From positions 366,439-430,438 of the forward strand of contig NZ_JAAALO010000006.1 in NCBI RefSeq assembly GCF_009908295.1: a stretch of DNA of 64,000 bases, read 5' to 3'. The notes under the pieces were generated by a model that saw only the letters and a program-made list of their open reading frames with translations, did not search any database and was not told the DNA's origin. The stretch is from Micromonospora rubida (GTDB taxonomy: Bacteria > Actinomycetota > Actinomycetes > Mycobacteriales > Micromonosporaceae). Both the position numbers and the translations under genes were made by a program. Positions 42,375 through 50,441 of the stretch are shown here, piece by piece. Numbering within the stretch: position 1 is the first letter of the stretch; every line of letters begins with the position of its first letter.

Positions 42375-43073
42375 TCAGAGGTCGGTGACCCGGATGCCGG
42401 CGTGCGCCTTGTAGCGCTTGTTGATGGCGATCAGGTTGGCCGTGAACGCCTCGATCTGGTGGGCGTTGCGCAGCCGGCCGGCGTAGATCCCGCGCATGCC
42501 GGGGATCCGGGCCGCGAGCGCCCCCACGACGTCCACCAGCTCGCGGTCCTCGGTGCAGATCAGCACGTCGAGGTCGATCCGTTCGACCTCCGGGTCGGCC
42601 AGCAGCGGCGCGCTGACGTGGTTGAACGCGGCGCAGACCCGGGAGTCGGGCAGCAGCCCGGCGGCCTGCTGGACGGCGCTGCCCTCGGCGACGGGCAGCG
42701 CGTACGGGCCCTGCTTGTCGAAGCCGAGCGGGTTCACGCAGTCGATGACGATCTTGCCGGCGAGCGGCTGCGCGAGGGCGGCGACGGTGGCGGCGTGACC
42801 GTCCCACGGCACCGCGATCACCACCACGTCGCTGCGGCGGGCCACCTCGTCGTTGTCGCCGCCGGTGACGGTCGCGCCGGACGGCACGCCGGGCATGACG
42901 GCGATCTCCTCGGCGGCCTGCGCGGCCCGCCCGGCGGACCGGGAGCCGATCAGCACGGTCTGCCCGGCCCGGGCGAACCGGTAGGCCAGGCCCCGGCCCT
43001 GGTCGCCGGTGCCGCCGATGATCCCGACGGTCAGCCCGGACACGTCGGGCTGCGTGCTCGCGTCGTATGCCAT
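42375..43073 (-). CDS. NpdG-like F420H2:NADP+ oxidoreductase
   Basis: Rossmann protein of 232 residues resembling F420-dependent NADP reductase, which moves hydride between coenzyme F420 and NADP. The dinucleotide motif is VGIIGGTGDQGRGLAYRFA, followed by IGSRSAGRA, whose Ser-Arg fits the 2'-phosphate of NADP. VVIAVPWDGH and IDCVNPLGFDKQG are further family blocks. Actinomycetes of this type make F420, so the role is plausible. The ATG at 43073 gives a normal length, and the gene is convergent with panB across 144 bp. Confidence 0.88.
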   Translation of the reverse strand: MAYDASTQPDVSGLTVGIIGGTGDQGRGLAYRFARAGQTVLIGSRSAGRAAQAAEEIAVMPGVPSGATVTGGDNDEVARRSDVVVIAVPWDGHAATVAALAQPLAGKIVIDCVNPLGFDKQGPYALPVAEGSAVQQAAGLLPDSRVCAAFNHVSAPLLADPEVERIDLDVLICTEDRELVDVVGALAARIPGMRGIYAGRLRNAHQIEAFTANLIAINKRYKAHAGIRVTDL

Positions 43074-43140
43074 GCGCCCATCCTCGCAAACGGCCCGCCG
43101 CTCCGGCGATGCCCGCCGATGTGAGAATCTTCGCTGGCTG

Positions 43141-43180
43141 CGGATCGCGCGCTCAGGCCAGCGGATCGCGCTCAGGCCAG
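43141..43180. repeat. Tandem repeat at the 3' end of the RNB gene
   Basis: CGGATCGCG(CG)CTCAGGCCAG occurs twice, at 43141-43161 and 43162-43180, the second lacking CG. The duplication covers the stop codon and last codons of the ribonuclease gene, producing a duplicate stop just downstream. Confidence 0.7.
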
Positions 43181-44605
43181 CGCGAAGAGGACCTTCCGGG
43201 CAACCGGGTCGGCGGTGACCAGGCGGACCCGGACCCGCTCCCCCAGCGGCAGCTCGCCCGTGCAGCGGGCCCGCACCGGCGGGGAGTCCAGGGCCACCGT
43301 GCCGCCGGGCTGCCGGCCCGGCTTCGGCTGGCCGTTCGGCGAGGTGTCCACGTCGAGCACCGCCGCGTCGAACGTCTCGCCGACCCGGTGCTCCAGCAGC
43401 ACCGCCTCGGCCAGCTCGACCGCGCCCCGGGTGGCCGCGCCTGCGGCCCGGTCGGTCACGGCCATCACCTCCGGCAGCTTCGGCAGCGCCGCCCGGGCCC
43501 AGTCGGGCACCGCCCGCCCCTCGTGCAGGGCCAGGCAGACCTCGGTGGCGTACCGGTCGGCCAACCGGCGCAGCGGCGCGGTGACGTGGGCGTACGCGGC
43601 GGCGACCCCGCCGTGCTGCGGCTGGTCGGGCGGCACGCCGTCGAACGCCGTGTACGCGGCGCCGCGCATCAGCTCGGCCGCCTGGTCGACGAACGCCGCC
43701 GCCCGGGGCTTCGAGGCGTCCAGCCCGGCCAGCACCTCGCCCACGCCCACGCCGGCCGGCCAGTCGACGCCGAGCGCGGCGGCTGCGGTGTGCAGCCGGG
43801 CCACCGCCTCCGGCTTCGGCGCCGGCATGGTGCGCAGCAGCCCGATCCCGCCGGCCAGCATGAGGTCGGCGGCGGCCATCCCGGTGAGCAGGGAGATCTG
43901 GGCGTTGTGGTCCTCCATCGGCACCGGCCCGCGCAGCACCAGCCGCCAGCCGTCGCCGTCCGCCTCGACGTCCTGCTCCGGCAGCGGCAGGTTCACCGCG
44001 CCCCGGCGCAGTCCGCGCGCGGTGAGCAGGGCGCCGATCTCGGGCAGCAGAGCAATCGGCTCGGGCAGCCGCCCGGCGTCGGCGTCGGCCTGCACGCCCG
44101 CGTAGTCCAGCTTGGCGCGGCTGCGCACCAGGGAACGTTCCAGCGTGACGGCGACCGTGTCGCCGTCGGGGCCGAGGTCGATGGTCCACACCACGGCCGC
44201 CCGGTCCTCGCCCGGCAGCAGGCTGGCCGCGCCCTCGCTCAGGGTGTGCGGGTGCAGGGGCACATTGCCGTCGGGCAGGTACACGGTCTGCCCCCGCCGC
44301 CACGTCTCCTCCTCCAGCGCGCCGCCGGGGCGCACGTGCGCGGCGACGTCCGCGATCGCGTACCGGACCCGGAAGCCGCCGCCGGGGCGGCGGGCGAGGT
44401 GCATCGCCTGGTCGAGGTCCCGCGAGGCGGCCGGGTCGACGGTCACGAACGGGACGTCGGTGCGGTCGGCGGCGGGCCGGGGTGGCGCGGCCGCCGCCGC
44501 CTCGGCCTCACGCTGCGCCGCGGGCGGGAACTGCTCGGGCAGCCCCAGCTCGCGGCGCAGCGCGCTGAAGTCGATACGGGGCGCCAGTACACGTCGGATC
44601 ACCAC
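43172..44605 (-). CDS. RNB-domain exoribonuclease
   Basis: RNase II/R family 3'-5' exoribonuclease of 477 residues, consisting almost entirely of the RNB catalytic domain. The catalytic acidic cluster is in FVTVDPAASRDLDQAMHL, and YAIADVAAHV, GVAAAYAHVTAPLRRLADRY and the C-terminal OB-like GERVRVRLVTAD follow. It lacks the N-terminal cold-shock domains of full-length RNase R, which is usual for the short actinobacterial form. GTG 44605 has AGGA 8 nt upstream; a longer frame to 44650 is possible. Role in RNA turnover is inferred. Confidence 0.9.
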   Translation of the reverse strand: MVIRRVLAPRIDFSALRRELGLPEQFPPAAQREAEAAAAAPPRPAADRTDVPFVTVDPAASRDLDQAMHLARRPGGGFRVRYAIADVAAHVRPGGALEEETWRRGQTVYLPDGNVPLHPHTLSEGAASLLPGEDRAAVVWTIDLGPDGDTVAVTLERSLVRSRAKLDYAGVQADADAGRLPEPIALLPEIGALLTARGLRRGAVNLPLPEQDVEADGDGWRLVLRGPVPMEDHNAQISLLTGMAAADLMLAGGIGLLRTMPAPKPEAVARLHTAAAALGVDWPAGVGVGEVLAGLDASKPRAAAFVDQAAELMRGAAYTAFDGVPPDQPQHGGVAAAYAHVTAPLRRLADRYATEVCLALHEGRAVPDWARAALPKLPEVMAVTDRAAGAATRGAVELAEAVLLEHRVGETFDAAVLDVDTSPNGQPKPGRQPGGTVALDSPPVRARCTGELPLGERVRVRLVTADPVARKVLFALA

Positions 44606-44731
44606 GGGGTCAATCCTGACAGCGGAACGGGCGATCCGCTCCCCCGCCACCTCGCGGGCCCGCCGCCCGGTCCACGTACCCCGGTGCGGGTGGCGGGCCG
44701 GCGACGGGCGGTCAGCAGCGGGCGGCTGCGC

Positions 44732-45580
44732 TCAGCCGGCGGCCTTGCGGGCCGTCGCCCGGGTGCCGCGCGGCGCGCTCGCGCGAGCCGCCGCCGTCCG
44801 GGGCACCGCCGTCCGGGCTGTCGCCGTCCGGGGCGCAGCCGTGCGGGCCGTCGCCTTCTTCGCCGTGGTCTTCTTCGCCGTGGTCTTCTTCGCCGGGGCC
44901 TTCTTCGCCGCCGCCTTGCGGGTGGTGCTCGACGAGGTGGCGGTCGCCTTCTTCGCCGGGGCCTTCTTCGCGGCGGCCTTGCGGGCGCCGCCGGTGGGCC
45001 GGGTCGAGGCGGTCTTCTTCGCGGCGGTCGTCTTCTTCGCGGCGGTGGTCTTCTTCGCGGCGGTGGTCTTCTTCGCCGGGGCCTTCCTGGCCACGGTGGT
45101 CGTCGTCTTCTTCGCCGCCGGCGCCTTCGTCGCCCCGGCCTTCGCCGCGGTGGCCTTCGTCGCCCCGGCCTTCCTCGCCGGGGTGCCTGCGGCGGCGGCC
45201 GTGGTCCGCTTCGTCGCCGGGCCTGCGGCGGCGGTCGTCTTCTTCGCCGTGCTCTTCGAGGCCGGGGCCTTCTTCGCGGCGGTCTTCGAGGCCGGGGCCT
45301 TCTTCGCCGTGGTCTTCGAGGCCGGGGCCTTACGTGTGACGATCTTCGTCGCGGCGGCCTTCCTCGCGACCGCCGTCTTCGCCGGCACCCGGCCCGCCCC
45401 GGCGCCGGAGGCGTTGGGGGACGCCTTGGTCACGGTCGACCCCCGGGCCGCGCCGGCCGTCCCCGAGGGGCGCGCGGCCGTGGCACGGGTCCCGCCCGCG
45501 GCCTGCCCGGCCGTAGCGGTCTTCTTCGCGGGCGTACGTTTGGCGGCCGGGCGGGCGGTGGCCTTCTGTGCTTCGGCCAT
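44732..45580 (-). CDS. Histone-H1-like Lys/Ala/Pro-rich repeat protein
   Basis: Low-complexity basic protein of 282 residues, almost all Ala, Lys, Thr and Pro, built from variants of KKAPAKKTTAKK and AAKKTTAAKK repeats. It resembles the C-terminal tails of mycobacterial HupB and eukaryotic H1 but has no HU domain, so it probably binds DNA or RNA non-specifically through disorder. The underlying DNA shows a matching 15-21-bp repetition of TTCTTCGCCG-type units. The ATG has a strong AGGAGGGAA site. The opposite strand is open over the same region but gives a hydrophobic Phe/Ala repeat, which is an artefact of this codon pattern. Confidence 0.85.
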   Translation of the reverse strand: MAEAQKATARPAAKRTPAKKTATAGQAAGGTRATAARPSGTAGAARGSTVTKASPNASGAGAGRVPAKTAVARKAAATKIVTRKAPASKTTAKKAPASKTAAKKAPASKSTAKKTTAAAGPATKRTTAAAAGTPARKAGATKATAAKAGATKAPAAKKTTTTVARKAPAKKTTAAKKTTAAKKTTAAKKTASTRPTGGARKAAAKKAPAKKATATSSSTTRKAAAKKAPAKKTTAKKTTAKKATARTAAPRTATARTAVPRTAAARASAPRGTRATARKAAG

Positions 45581-45662
45581 CTGGGTTCCCTCCTTGGGGA
45601 CATTCGCTCGCGTGCCGCCTCGCGGGGCACGGAGTTCCTCGACACGGGCGGTCCCGCGCCGC

Positions 45663-45866
45663 TTATCTGTCCTCCCCGGCCCAACGGGCGTCTGCGGCGT
45701 CCCACGCGTCGTTACGCTCCCGCACCTGTTGCAGGGCGTTCTCCGCGTCGGCTGCCGAGGCGTACGGACCGAGCACGTGCCGCGCCGCGCAGACGTCGGC
45801 ATCGGTCTCGACCCGGTGGTGTCGGGTGCACCAGTAGTAGTGCCCACCACTTCCGCTGTCGCTCAT
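45663..45866 (-). CDS. Small conserved actinobacterial protein
   Basis: Protein of 67 residues beginning MSDSGSGGHYYWCTRHHRVE and containing ADVCAARHVLGPYASAADAENALQQVRERND. The two cysteines with adjacent histidines (WCTRHHRVET-x-CAARH) suggest a small metal-binding or zinc-ribbon-like fold, and YASAADAENAL resembles an SPOR-like helix. Similar small proteins are common in Micromonosporaceae and Streptomyces without a known role. It lies 82 bp upstream of the H1-like gene on the same strand and may share its transcript. The ATG lacks a clear ribosome site, consistent with a leaderless mRNA. Confidence 0.72.
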   Translation of the reverse strand: MSDSGSGGHYYWCTRHHRVETDADVCAARHVLGPYASAADAENALQQVRERNDAWDAADARWAGEDR

Positions 45867-46069
45867 GGGATCACTGTGCACCGCGAACCGCCCGGCCGCC
45901 ACCGGTTCAACCAGAACCGGTAGCGGCTTCCACAGTAGACGTGCTGGTCAGCGGCCGGGCCGGAACCGCGAAACCCGCCAAACCGGATGCGTCGCGCCCC
46001 CGCCGGGCGGCCCGGGCCCGCCGTCGGGGCGGCCACGAAAGGCTGGGCGGGGCAGCCGGGCGGCGGGCG

Positions 46070-46779
46070 ATGGCGCACAATCCCGGGGTGCGACACGGAG
46101 GACGACGCGAGACCGGAACGGCTGCTGTGCCGCACCTGACCGCCGAGCCGACGGCCGTCCCCTGCCCCCGCTGTGCCACACCGACGGTGCCCACCGGGAT
46201 GCCACTCCCTGGTGCGCCAGCTGCGAGTGGCAGCTCGACGCCTACGACCCGCACCGGCGCCCGGCGGAGTTCGGCTGGCCGTGGGTCGACCGCCGGACGT
46301 ATCGGCTCGCCTTCCGGCTGGCCCGCGGGCAGTTCGACCGGCTGGTCGGTCGACCGCTCGACGCGCCGGGAGGCGGCGCGGCGACGCCGCACGTCATCGG
46401 CGTGGACGGCGCACTCAACGCGTACGCGACGGCGGTGGGGCCGCGCCGACGGCGGGTGCTCTGTCTGGGGCTGCCGCTGTGGGGCTCACTTCCGGCCCAG
46501 GAGCGGGTCGCCCTGCTCGGGCACGAGCTGGGCCACTTCGTCAACGGCGATCCCCGCCGGTCGCTGCTCACGCCCGCGTTCACCATGCTCGGCGCGGCGG
46601 CCGACCTGCTGAGGCCGGTGCGCACCGTATCCGGGGGCGGGTTGCTGGAGCAGGCGGGCGAAGCGATCGGCTGGGCGTTCGGGTGGGTGCTGTCGCGGCT
46701 GCTGTTCGGCGTACACCTGGTGTTGGTGGCGGTGGCGCGGAGCTGGCCCGTGAGCACGAGCGGGTCCGCCAGGCGGTGA
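46070..46779 (+). pseudogene. M48-type metalloprotease gene with a frameshift
   Basis: The C-terminal part reads PHVIGVDGALNAYATAVG and the zinc motif HELGH at 46519-46533, as in M48 peptidases, with two membrane helices afterwards. The N-terminal zinc ribbon CPRC...CASC is split: CPRCATPTVPTG is in one frame and DATPWCASCEWQLDAYDP in the previous one, joined at about 46196-46201 where a GGG run needs one more G. The start may be ATG 46070 or GTG 46127. As read, the gene is broken; a single missing base restores CPRCATPTVPTGDATPWC. Intact relatives are membrane-bound proteases of unknown substrate. Confidence 0.75.
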
Positions 46780-47114
46780 GCTGGTCGGCCTGACGGCGGC
46801 GTCGGAGAAGGCCACGAGGGTCGGAGAAGGCCACGAGGGTCGGCGGAGGGACCACTGCCCCATACCGCCCGACCTGGGGAACTTCATATCAGCTGGACCC
46901 GAGATCAACCATCCGTCGGAGCGTCCCACTTACGGGACTGGCGGGACCAGTCCCTTCGTCCGCTCAGGTCGATGCGACCACCCTCGGGTGCGCCGGAACC
47001 GGCCATGTGCGAGCCTCGTCGGAGCATTTTCACGGCGTCGCGCCACCTGTCATCGAGGGGTGACCCTCGGTACGAGACGGTGGCGCCGGCCCGTCATAGC
47101 TGGGGAGATGAACT
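46780..47114. other. 335-bp intergenic region before the roadblock genes
   Basis: No gene is visible. It contains a 19-bp exact tandem repeat (GTCGGAGAAGGCCACGAGG at 46801-46819 and 46820-46838, with a partial third copy) and, near its end, GGGGAG 8 nt before the GTG of the first roadblock gene. The promoter of that operon should lie within 46900-47100. Confidence 0.6.
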
Positions 47115-47486
47115 GTGGCGAATCTTGACATCGCGCTAAAGAGTGCGATGAGTATCGATGGGGCGATCGGGGTGGCCCTCGTCGATTACAACAGCGGCAT
47201 GACGCTCGGCGTGGCCGGCGGCACCGGGGAGATCGACCTGACCGTCGCCGCCGCCGGCAACACCGACGTGGTACGCGCCAAGATGCGCACCATCGAGATG
47301 CTGAACCTCAACGACGAGATCGAGGACATCCTCATCACGCTCGGCAGCCAGTACCACCTGATCCGGCCGGTGAACAGCCGCACCGGCAAGGGGCTCTTCC
47401 TGTACCTGATGGTGAGCAAGAGCCGGGCCAACCTGGCGATGGCCCGTCACCAGCTGCGCACCATCGAGGAGAACCTGGAGTTGTGA
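47115..47486 (+). CDS. Roadblock/LC7 domain protein (first of pair)
   Basis: Small alpha/beta protein of 123 residues with a roadblock/longin-like fold: DGAIGVALVDYNSGMTLGV, LNDEIEDILITLGSQYHLIRP and GLFLYLMVSKSRANLAMARHQL. In actinomycetes such proteins are part of conservons, acting with a sensor kinase, a DUF742 protein and a small Ras-like GTPase. Here none of those partners is adjacent; instead a second roadblock protein follows, its GTG overlapping this stop (GTGA). GTG 47115 has a GGGGAG site. The pair may form a heterodimer; the function is otherwise unknown. Confidence 0.85.
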   Translation: MANLDIALKSAMSIDGAIGVALVDYNSGMTLGVAGGTGEIDLTVAAAGNTDVVRAKMRTIEMLNLNDEIEDILITLGSQYHLIRPVNSRTGKGLFLYLMVSKSRANLAMARHQLRTIEENLEL

Positions 47487-47986
47487 GCGGACAGGACAAC
47501 ACCGGGACGATCCTCCCCCGCCGCACCGCCCGACCGCCCGAGGGGATGCCACCGCCCCGGTCGCTCCCGCCGTCGCTCGCCGGGAACCCGGCGCTGCCGT
47601 ACCCGCAGATCGGTCAGGCGCTGGCCGAGCTGCGGTTGGAGATCCCCGGGGTGCACGGCTGCGTGCTGGGCGGCGTGGACGGTCTGATGATCACCCACAA
47701 CATGCAGACCGACGTCGACCCCAACGACCTGGCGGCGCTCGCGGCGACCACGTACGGCCTGGGTCGTCAGGTCGGCCTGCGGCTGGGGCAGGGCGACTTC
47801 CAGCAGTCCACCGTCCGCAACGCGCTCGGCTACCTGAGCGTCTACGCGGTCAGCGCGCAGGCGCTGCTGGCCGTGGTCGGGGCTGACACCATCAACGTGG
47901 CCCGGCTGCACCTGCACGCCCCGCCGGTGGCCGAGCGGCTCGCCGCCCTGCTCGACGGCGTGACGCCGACCTCCTGGCGGCGGTGA
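47483..47986 (+). CDS. Roadblock/LC7 domain protein (second of pair)
   Basis: Protein of 167 residues. After a 45-residue proline-rich, probably disordered N-terminus comes a roadblock-like domain, IPGVHGCVLGGVDGLMITHN, then NDLAALAATTYGLGRQVGL and SVYAVSAQALLAVVGAD. The GTG start overlaps the stop of the preceding gene by four bases, indicating translational coupling and probably stoichiometric production. No GTPase gene lies next to the pair, unlike the usual conservon order. A 13-bp perfect hairpin at 48076-48108 closes the operon. Confidence 0.85.
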   Translation: MSGQDNTGTILPRRTARPPEGMPPPRSLPPSLAGNPALPYPQIGQALAELRLEIPGVHGCVLGGVDGLMITHNMQTDVDPNDLAALAATTYGLGRQVGLRLGQGDFQQSTVRNALGYLSVYAVSAQALLAVVGADTINVARLHLHAPPVAERLAALLDGVTPTSWRR

Positions 47987-48075
47987 CCCGGCGCTTGCCG
48001 GCGAGCTGACGGCCGGGGAGCACGCGGCACCGCCACGGTCCGGCCGTGCCGACGCCGCAACCGGTCGGCCCCTCA

Positions 48076-48108
48076 TGCCGGCCCGGGGCCATCCGCCCCG
48101 GGCCGGCA
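48076..48108 (+). terminator. 13-bp perfect hairpin after the roadblock operon
   Basis: Arms TGCCGGCCCGGGG (48076-48088) and its complement (48096-48108) with a 7-nt loop. It sits 90 bp past the second roadblock stop and 15 bp before the next ATG, so it may also lie in the next leader. No T-run. Confidence 0.6.
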
Positions 48109-48122
48109 CGCCACAATGCGGC

Positions 48123-48899
48123 ATGGACCCGGACGTACGGCGGTACCTGACCGACCTCGTCGGGGCGGCCCGCGACGTGCTCGGCGCCGACCTGCTGGGG
48201 GCGTACGCGGCCGGCTCGGTCGCCCTCGGCGCGTACCAGGCGGGACGCAGCGACGTCGACGTGGCGCTGGTCTGCGCGCACGCCCTGACCGACGGGCGCA
48301 AGCGGGAGCTGGTGGCCCGGCTGCGGCACGAGGCGCTGCCCTGCCCCGCGCGCGGGTTGGAGCTGGTCGTCTACCGGCGGGAGGTGGCCCGCTCCGGCAC
48401 CCCTGAGCCGGGCTTCGAGGTCGAGCTGAACACCGGCGCCCGGATGCCGTTCCGGGTGACCTGGTCCGGCGGCGGGCGGGCGGCGGCGGACGGCCGGTTC
48501 TGGTACGGGCTGGACCGCAGCATCCTGCACCACGGCGGGCTGGCCCTGACCGGGCCCCCGGCGGCGGAGACGTTCGCCGACCTGACGCCGGCCGACCTGC
48601 GCCGGCTGCTGGTGGACGCGCTGACCTGGTGGCTCGCGCTGCCGACGCCGCCCGGCGACGCGCCGGCGGCCGGCGCCGAGGACGCCGTGCTCGGCGCCTG
48701 CCGCTCGCTGGCGCGCTGCCGCGACGGGGTGTGGCTGCCCAAGGTCGCGGCCGGCCGGCGGCTGGTGGAGCGGGGGCATCCCGAGGCGGCGCTGATCGAG
48801 CGGGCGATCGCCGCCCGGCACGGCGGCCCGCCGCCGGGCGGCCAGGCCGCGCGGGCCTTCCAGCGGGCCGTCCTCGACGAGCTGCGCGCGATGCTATGA
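48123..48899 (+). CDS. Nucleotidyltransferase-fold protein (aminoglycoside adenylyltransferase-like)
   Basis: Protein of 258 residues. The pol-beta-type nucleotidyltransferase motif is AAGSVALGAYQAGRSDVDVALV (G-S and D-x-D residues 32-49 region), followed by LELVVYRREVA, which holds the third acidic position in many ANT proteins as E. The C-terminal half (ADLRRLLVDALTWWL, CRSLARCRDGVWLPKV) is the DUF4111 helical domain found in ANT(3'')/ANT(9)-type enzymes. Many chromosomal members do not confer resistance, so the substrate is open. ATG 48123 has no strong ribosome site. Confidence 0.82.
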   Translation: MDPDVRRYLTDLVGAARDVLGADLLGAYAAGSVALGAYQAGRSDVDVALVCAHALTDGRKRELVARLRHEALPCPARGLELVVYRREVARSGTPEPGFEVELNTGARMPFRVTWSGGGRAAADGRFWYGLDRSILHHGGLALTGPPAAETFADLTPADLRRLLVDALTWWLALPTPPGDAPAAGAEDAVLGACRSLARCRDGVWLPKVAAGRRLVERGHPEAALIERAIAARHGGPPPGGQAARAFQRAVLDELRAML

Positions 48900-48900
48900 C

Positions 48901-48946
48901 CTTACTGGTATATAGCCAGACGTGGATCTATCGATAGCCTGTCATC
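48901..48946 (+). promoter_or_regulatory. AT-rich promoter/operator region of the subtilase gene
   Basis: Two short palindromes, TGGTATATAGCCA (48907-48919) and CTATCGATAG (48931-48940), stand in an unusually AT-rich patch about 65-100 bp upstream of the subtilase ATG. They could hold the promoter and an operator. No consensus -35 is evident, so the assignment is tentative. Confidence 0.4.
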
Positions 48947-49005
48947 ACGATCTCGGACCGCGTACGACCAGCTCCGACGCGGTCGACGACAGAGGAGACC
49001 GACAG

Positions 49006-50229
49006 ATGACGCTCCCCCGCAAGGTCGCTGCCCTCGGCGTGCTGACCGTATCGGCGATGGCCTCGGCCATGATCGGCGGCCCGGCGACCGCGGCACCGAC
49101 GACCGGTGAGATCCGCTCCGCCGGCGGTGCCACCGCCGTCCCCTCCAGCTACATCGTCGTTCTGAACGACACCGCCGTCGGCGGCAAGGCCGGCACCCAG
49201 GTCGCCGCCGTCACCAACTCCGCGGACAAGCTCGCGAAGCGCTACGGCGGCGACGTCGCCCAGGTGTACGGCGAGGCGCTCAACGGCTTCGAGGCGCGGC
49301 TGTCCGAGGCCGCCGCCAAGCGGCTGGCCGCCGACCCGGCGGTCGCCTGGGTCGAGCAGAACCACAAGGTCACCGTCGAGACCACCCAGACCAACCCGCC
49401 GTGGGGCCTGGACCGGATCGACCAGGTCAACCTGCCGCTGGACAGCGCCTACAGCTACACCACCACCGGGTCGGGCGTCACCGCGTACATCATCGACACC
49501 GGCATCCGGATCGCCCACAACCAGTTCGGCGGGCGGGCCGTCGACGGCTACGACGCGGTCGACAACGCCCTGCCGGCCGCCGACTGCAACGGCCACGGCA
49601 CCCACGTCTCCGGCACGGTCGGCGGCTCGACGTACGGCGTCGCCAAGAGCGTCCGGCTGGTGGCCGTGCGGGTGCTCGACTGCGCCGGCAGTGGCACCAA
49701 CGCCGGCGTCATCGCCGGGGTCAACTGGGTGACCTCCAACCACCAGGCCGGCCAGCCGGCGGTGGCGAACATGAGCCTCGGCGGCGGGCTCAACGCGGCG
49801 TTGAACACCGCCGTGGCGAACTCCGTCGCCGACGGCGTCACCTACGCGGTGGCCGCCGGCAACTCCAACGCCAACGCCTGCAACTACTCGCCGGCCGCCG
49901 TCGCCAGCGCCATCACCGTCGGCGCGACGCAGAGCAACGGCGCCCGCGCGTCGTACTCGAACTACGGCACCTGCGTGGACATCTTCGCGCCGGGCACCAG
50001 CGTCCTGTCCGCCTGGTACACCAGCAACACGGCGACCAACACCATCAGCGGCACCTCGATGGCCTCCCCGCACGTGGCCGGCGGCGCCGCCCGCGTCCTG
50101 CAGAGCCACCCGACCTGGACCCCGGCCCAGGTGGCCTCGCACCTGGTCTCCACGGCCAGCACCGGCACGGTGACCAGCCCGGGCACCGGCTCCCCGAACC
50201 GCCTCCTGTACCTCGCCCCCACCAGCTGA
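49006..50229 (+). CDS. Secreted subtilisin-like serine protease (S8 family)
   Basis: Extracellular protease of 407 residues. A signal peptide covers about residues 1-30 (VLTVSAMASAMIGGPATAA), followed by an I9-type propeptide chaperone (SYIVVLNDTAV to VEQNHKV) that is removed on maturation. The catalytic triad is Asp164 in YIIDTG, His197 in NGHGTHVSG and Ser351 in GTSMASPHVAGG; Asn in AAGNSNAN forms the oxyanion hole. Cysteine pairs (ADCNG/LDCAG and NACNY/GTCVD) are placed as in aqualysin/proteinase K. No C-terminal binding domain is present. The ATG has an AGAGGAG site; a perfect 17-bp terminator follows. Confidence 0.95.
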   Translation: MTLPRKVAALGVLTVSAMASAMIGGPATAAPTTGEIRSAGGATAVPSSYIVVLNDTAVGGKAGTQVAAVTNSADKLAKRYGGDVAQVYGEALNGFEARLSEAAAKRLAADPAVAWVEQNHKVTVETTQTNPPWGLDRIDQVNLPLDSAYSYTTTGSGVTAYIIDTGIRIAHNQFGGRAVDGYDAVDNALPAADCNGHGTHVSGTVGGSTYGVAKSVRLVAVRVLDCAGSGTNAGVIAGVNWVTSNHQAGQPAVANMSLGGGLNAALNTAVANSVADGVTYAVAAGNSNANACNYSPAAVASAITVGATQSNGARASYSNYGTCVDIFAPGTSVLSAWYTSNTATNTISGTSMASPHVAGGAARVLQSHPTWTPAQVASHLVSTASTGTVTSPGTGSPNRLLYLAPTS

Positions 50230-50242
50230 TCACCCCACCCCT

Positions 50243-50282
50243 GGTGCGGCCCCGGAGCGCTCGATCGCTCCGGGGCCGCACC
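50243..50282 (+). terminator. 17-bp perfect hairpin after the subtilase gene
   Basis: Arms 50243-50259 and 50266-50282 pair perfectly around a 6-nt loop, 13 bp past the stop codon. No T-tract. Confidence 0.8.
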
Positions 50283-50441
50283 GTGTCCGGCGTCAGACCG
50301 GGACGGCGGCGGCCGGCCGCCGGCCCTGACAGCCCCGTTCACCTGCTGAAACGGGCGTAACCGATGTCCCCGGCGGCGGGTTGGTCCCCACGACGCGGGT
50401 GCGCGGTCCCGCAGGCACGCGTCGTGGGCTGGGGGTGAGCG

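Noticed and set aside
44732..45590. Plus-strand frame giving a hydrophobic Phe/Ala repeat protein
   Set aside because: It is the reverse reading of Lys/Ala codons of the H1-like gene, which has a strong ribosome site and expected composition.
48123..48899. Calling the nucleotidyltransferase an aminoglycoside resistance gene
   Set aside because: Only fold-level motifs are visible; chromosomal relatives often have no such activity.
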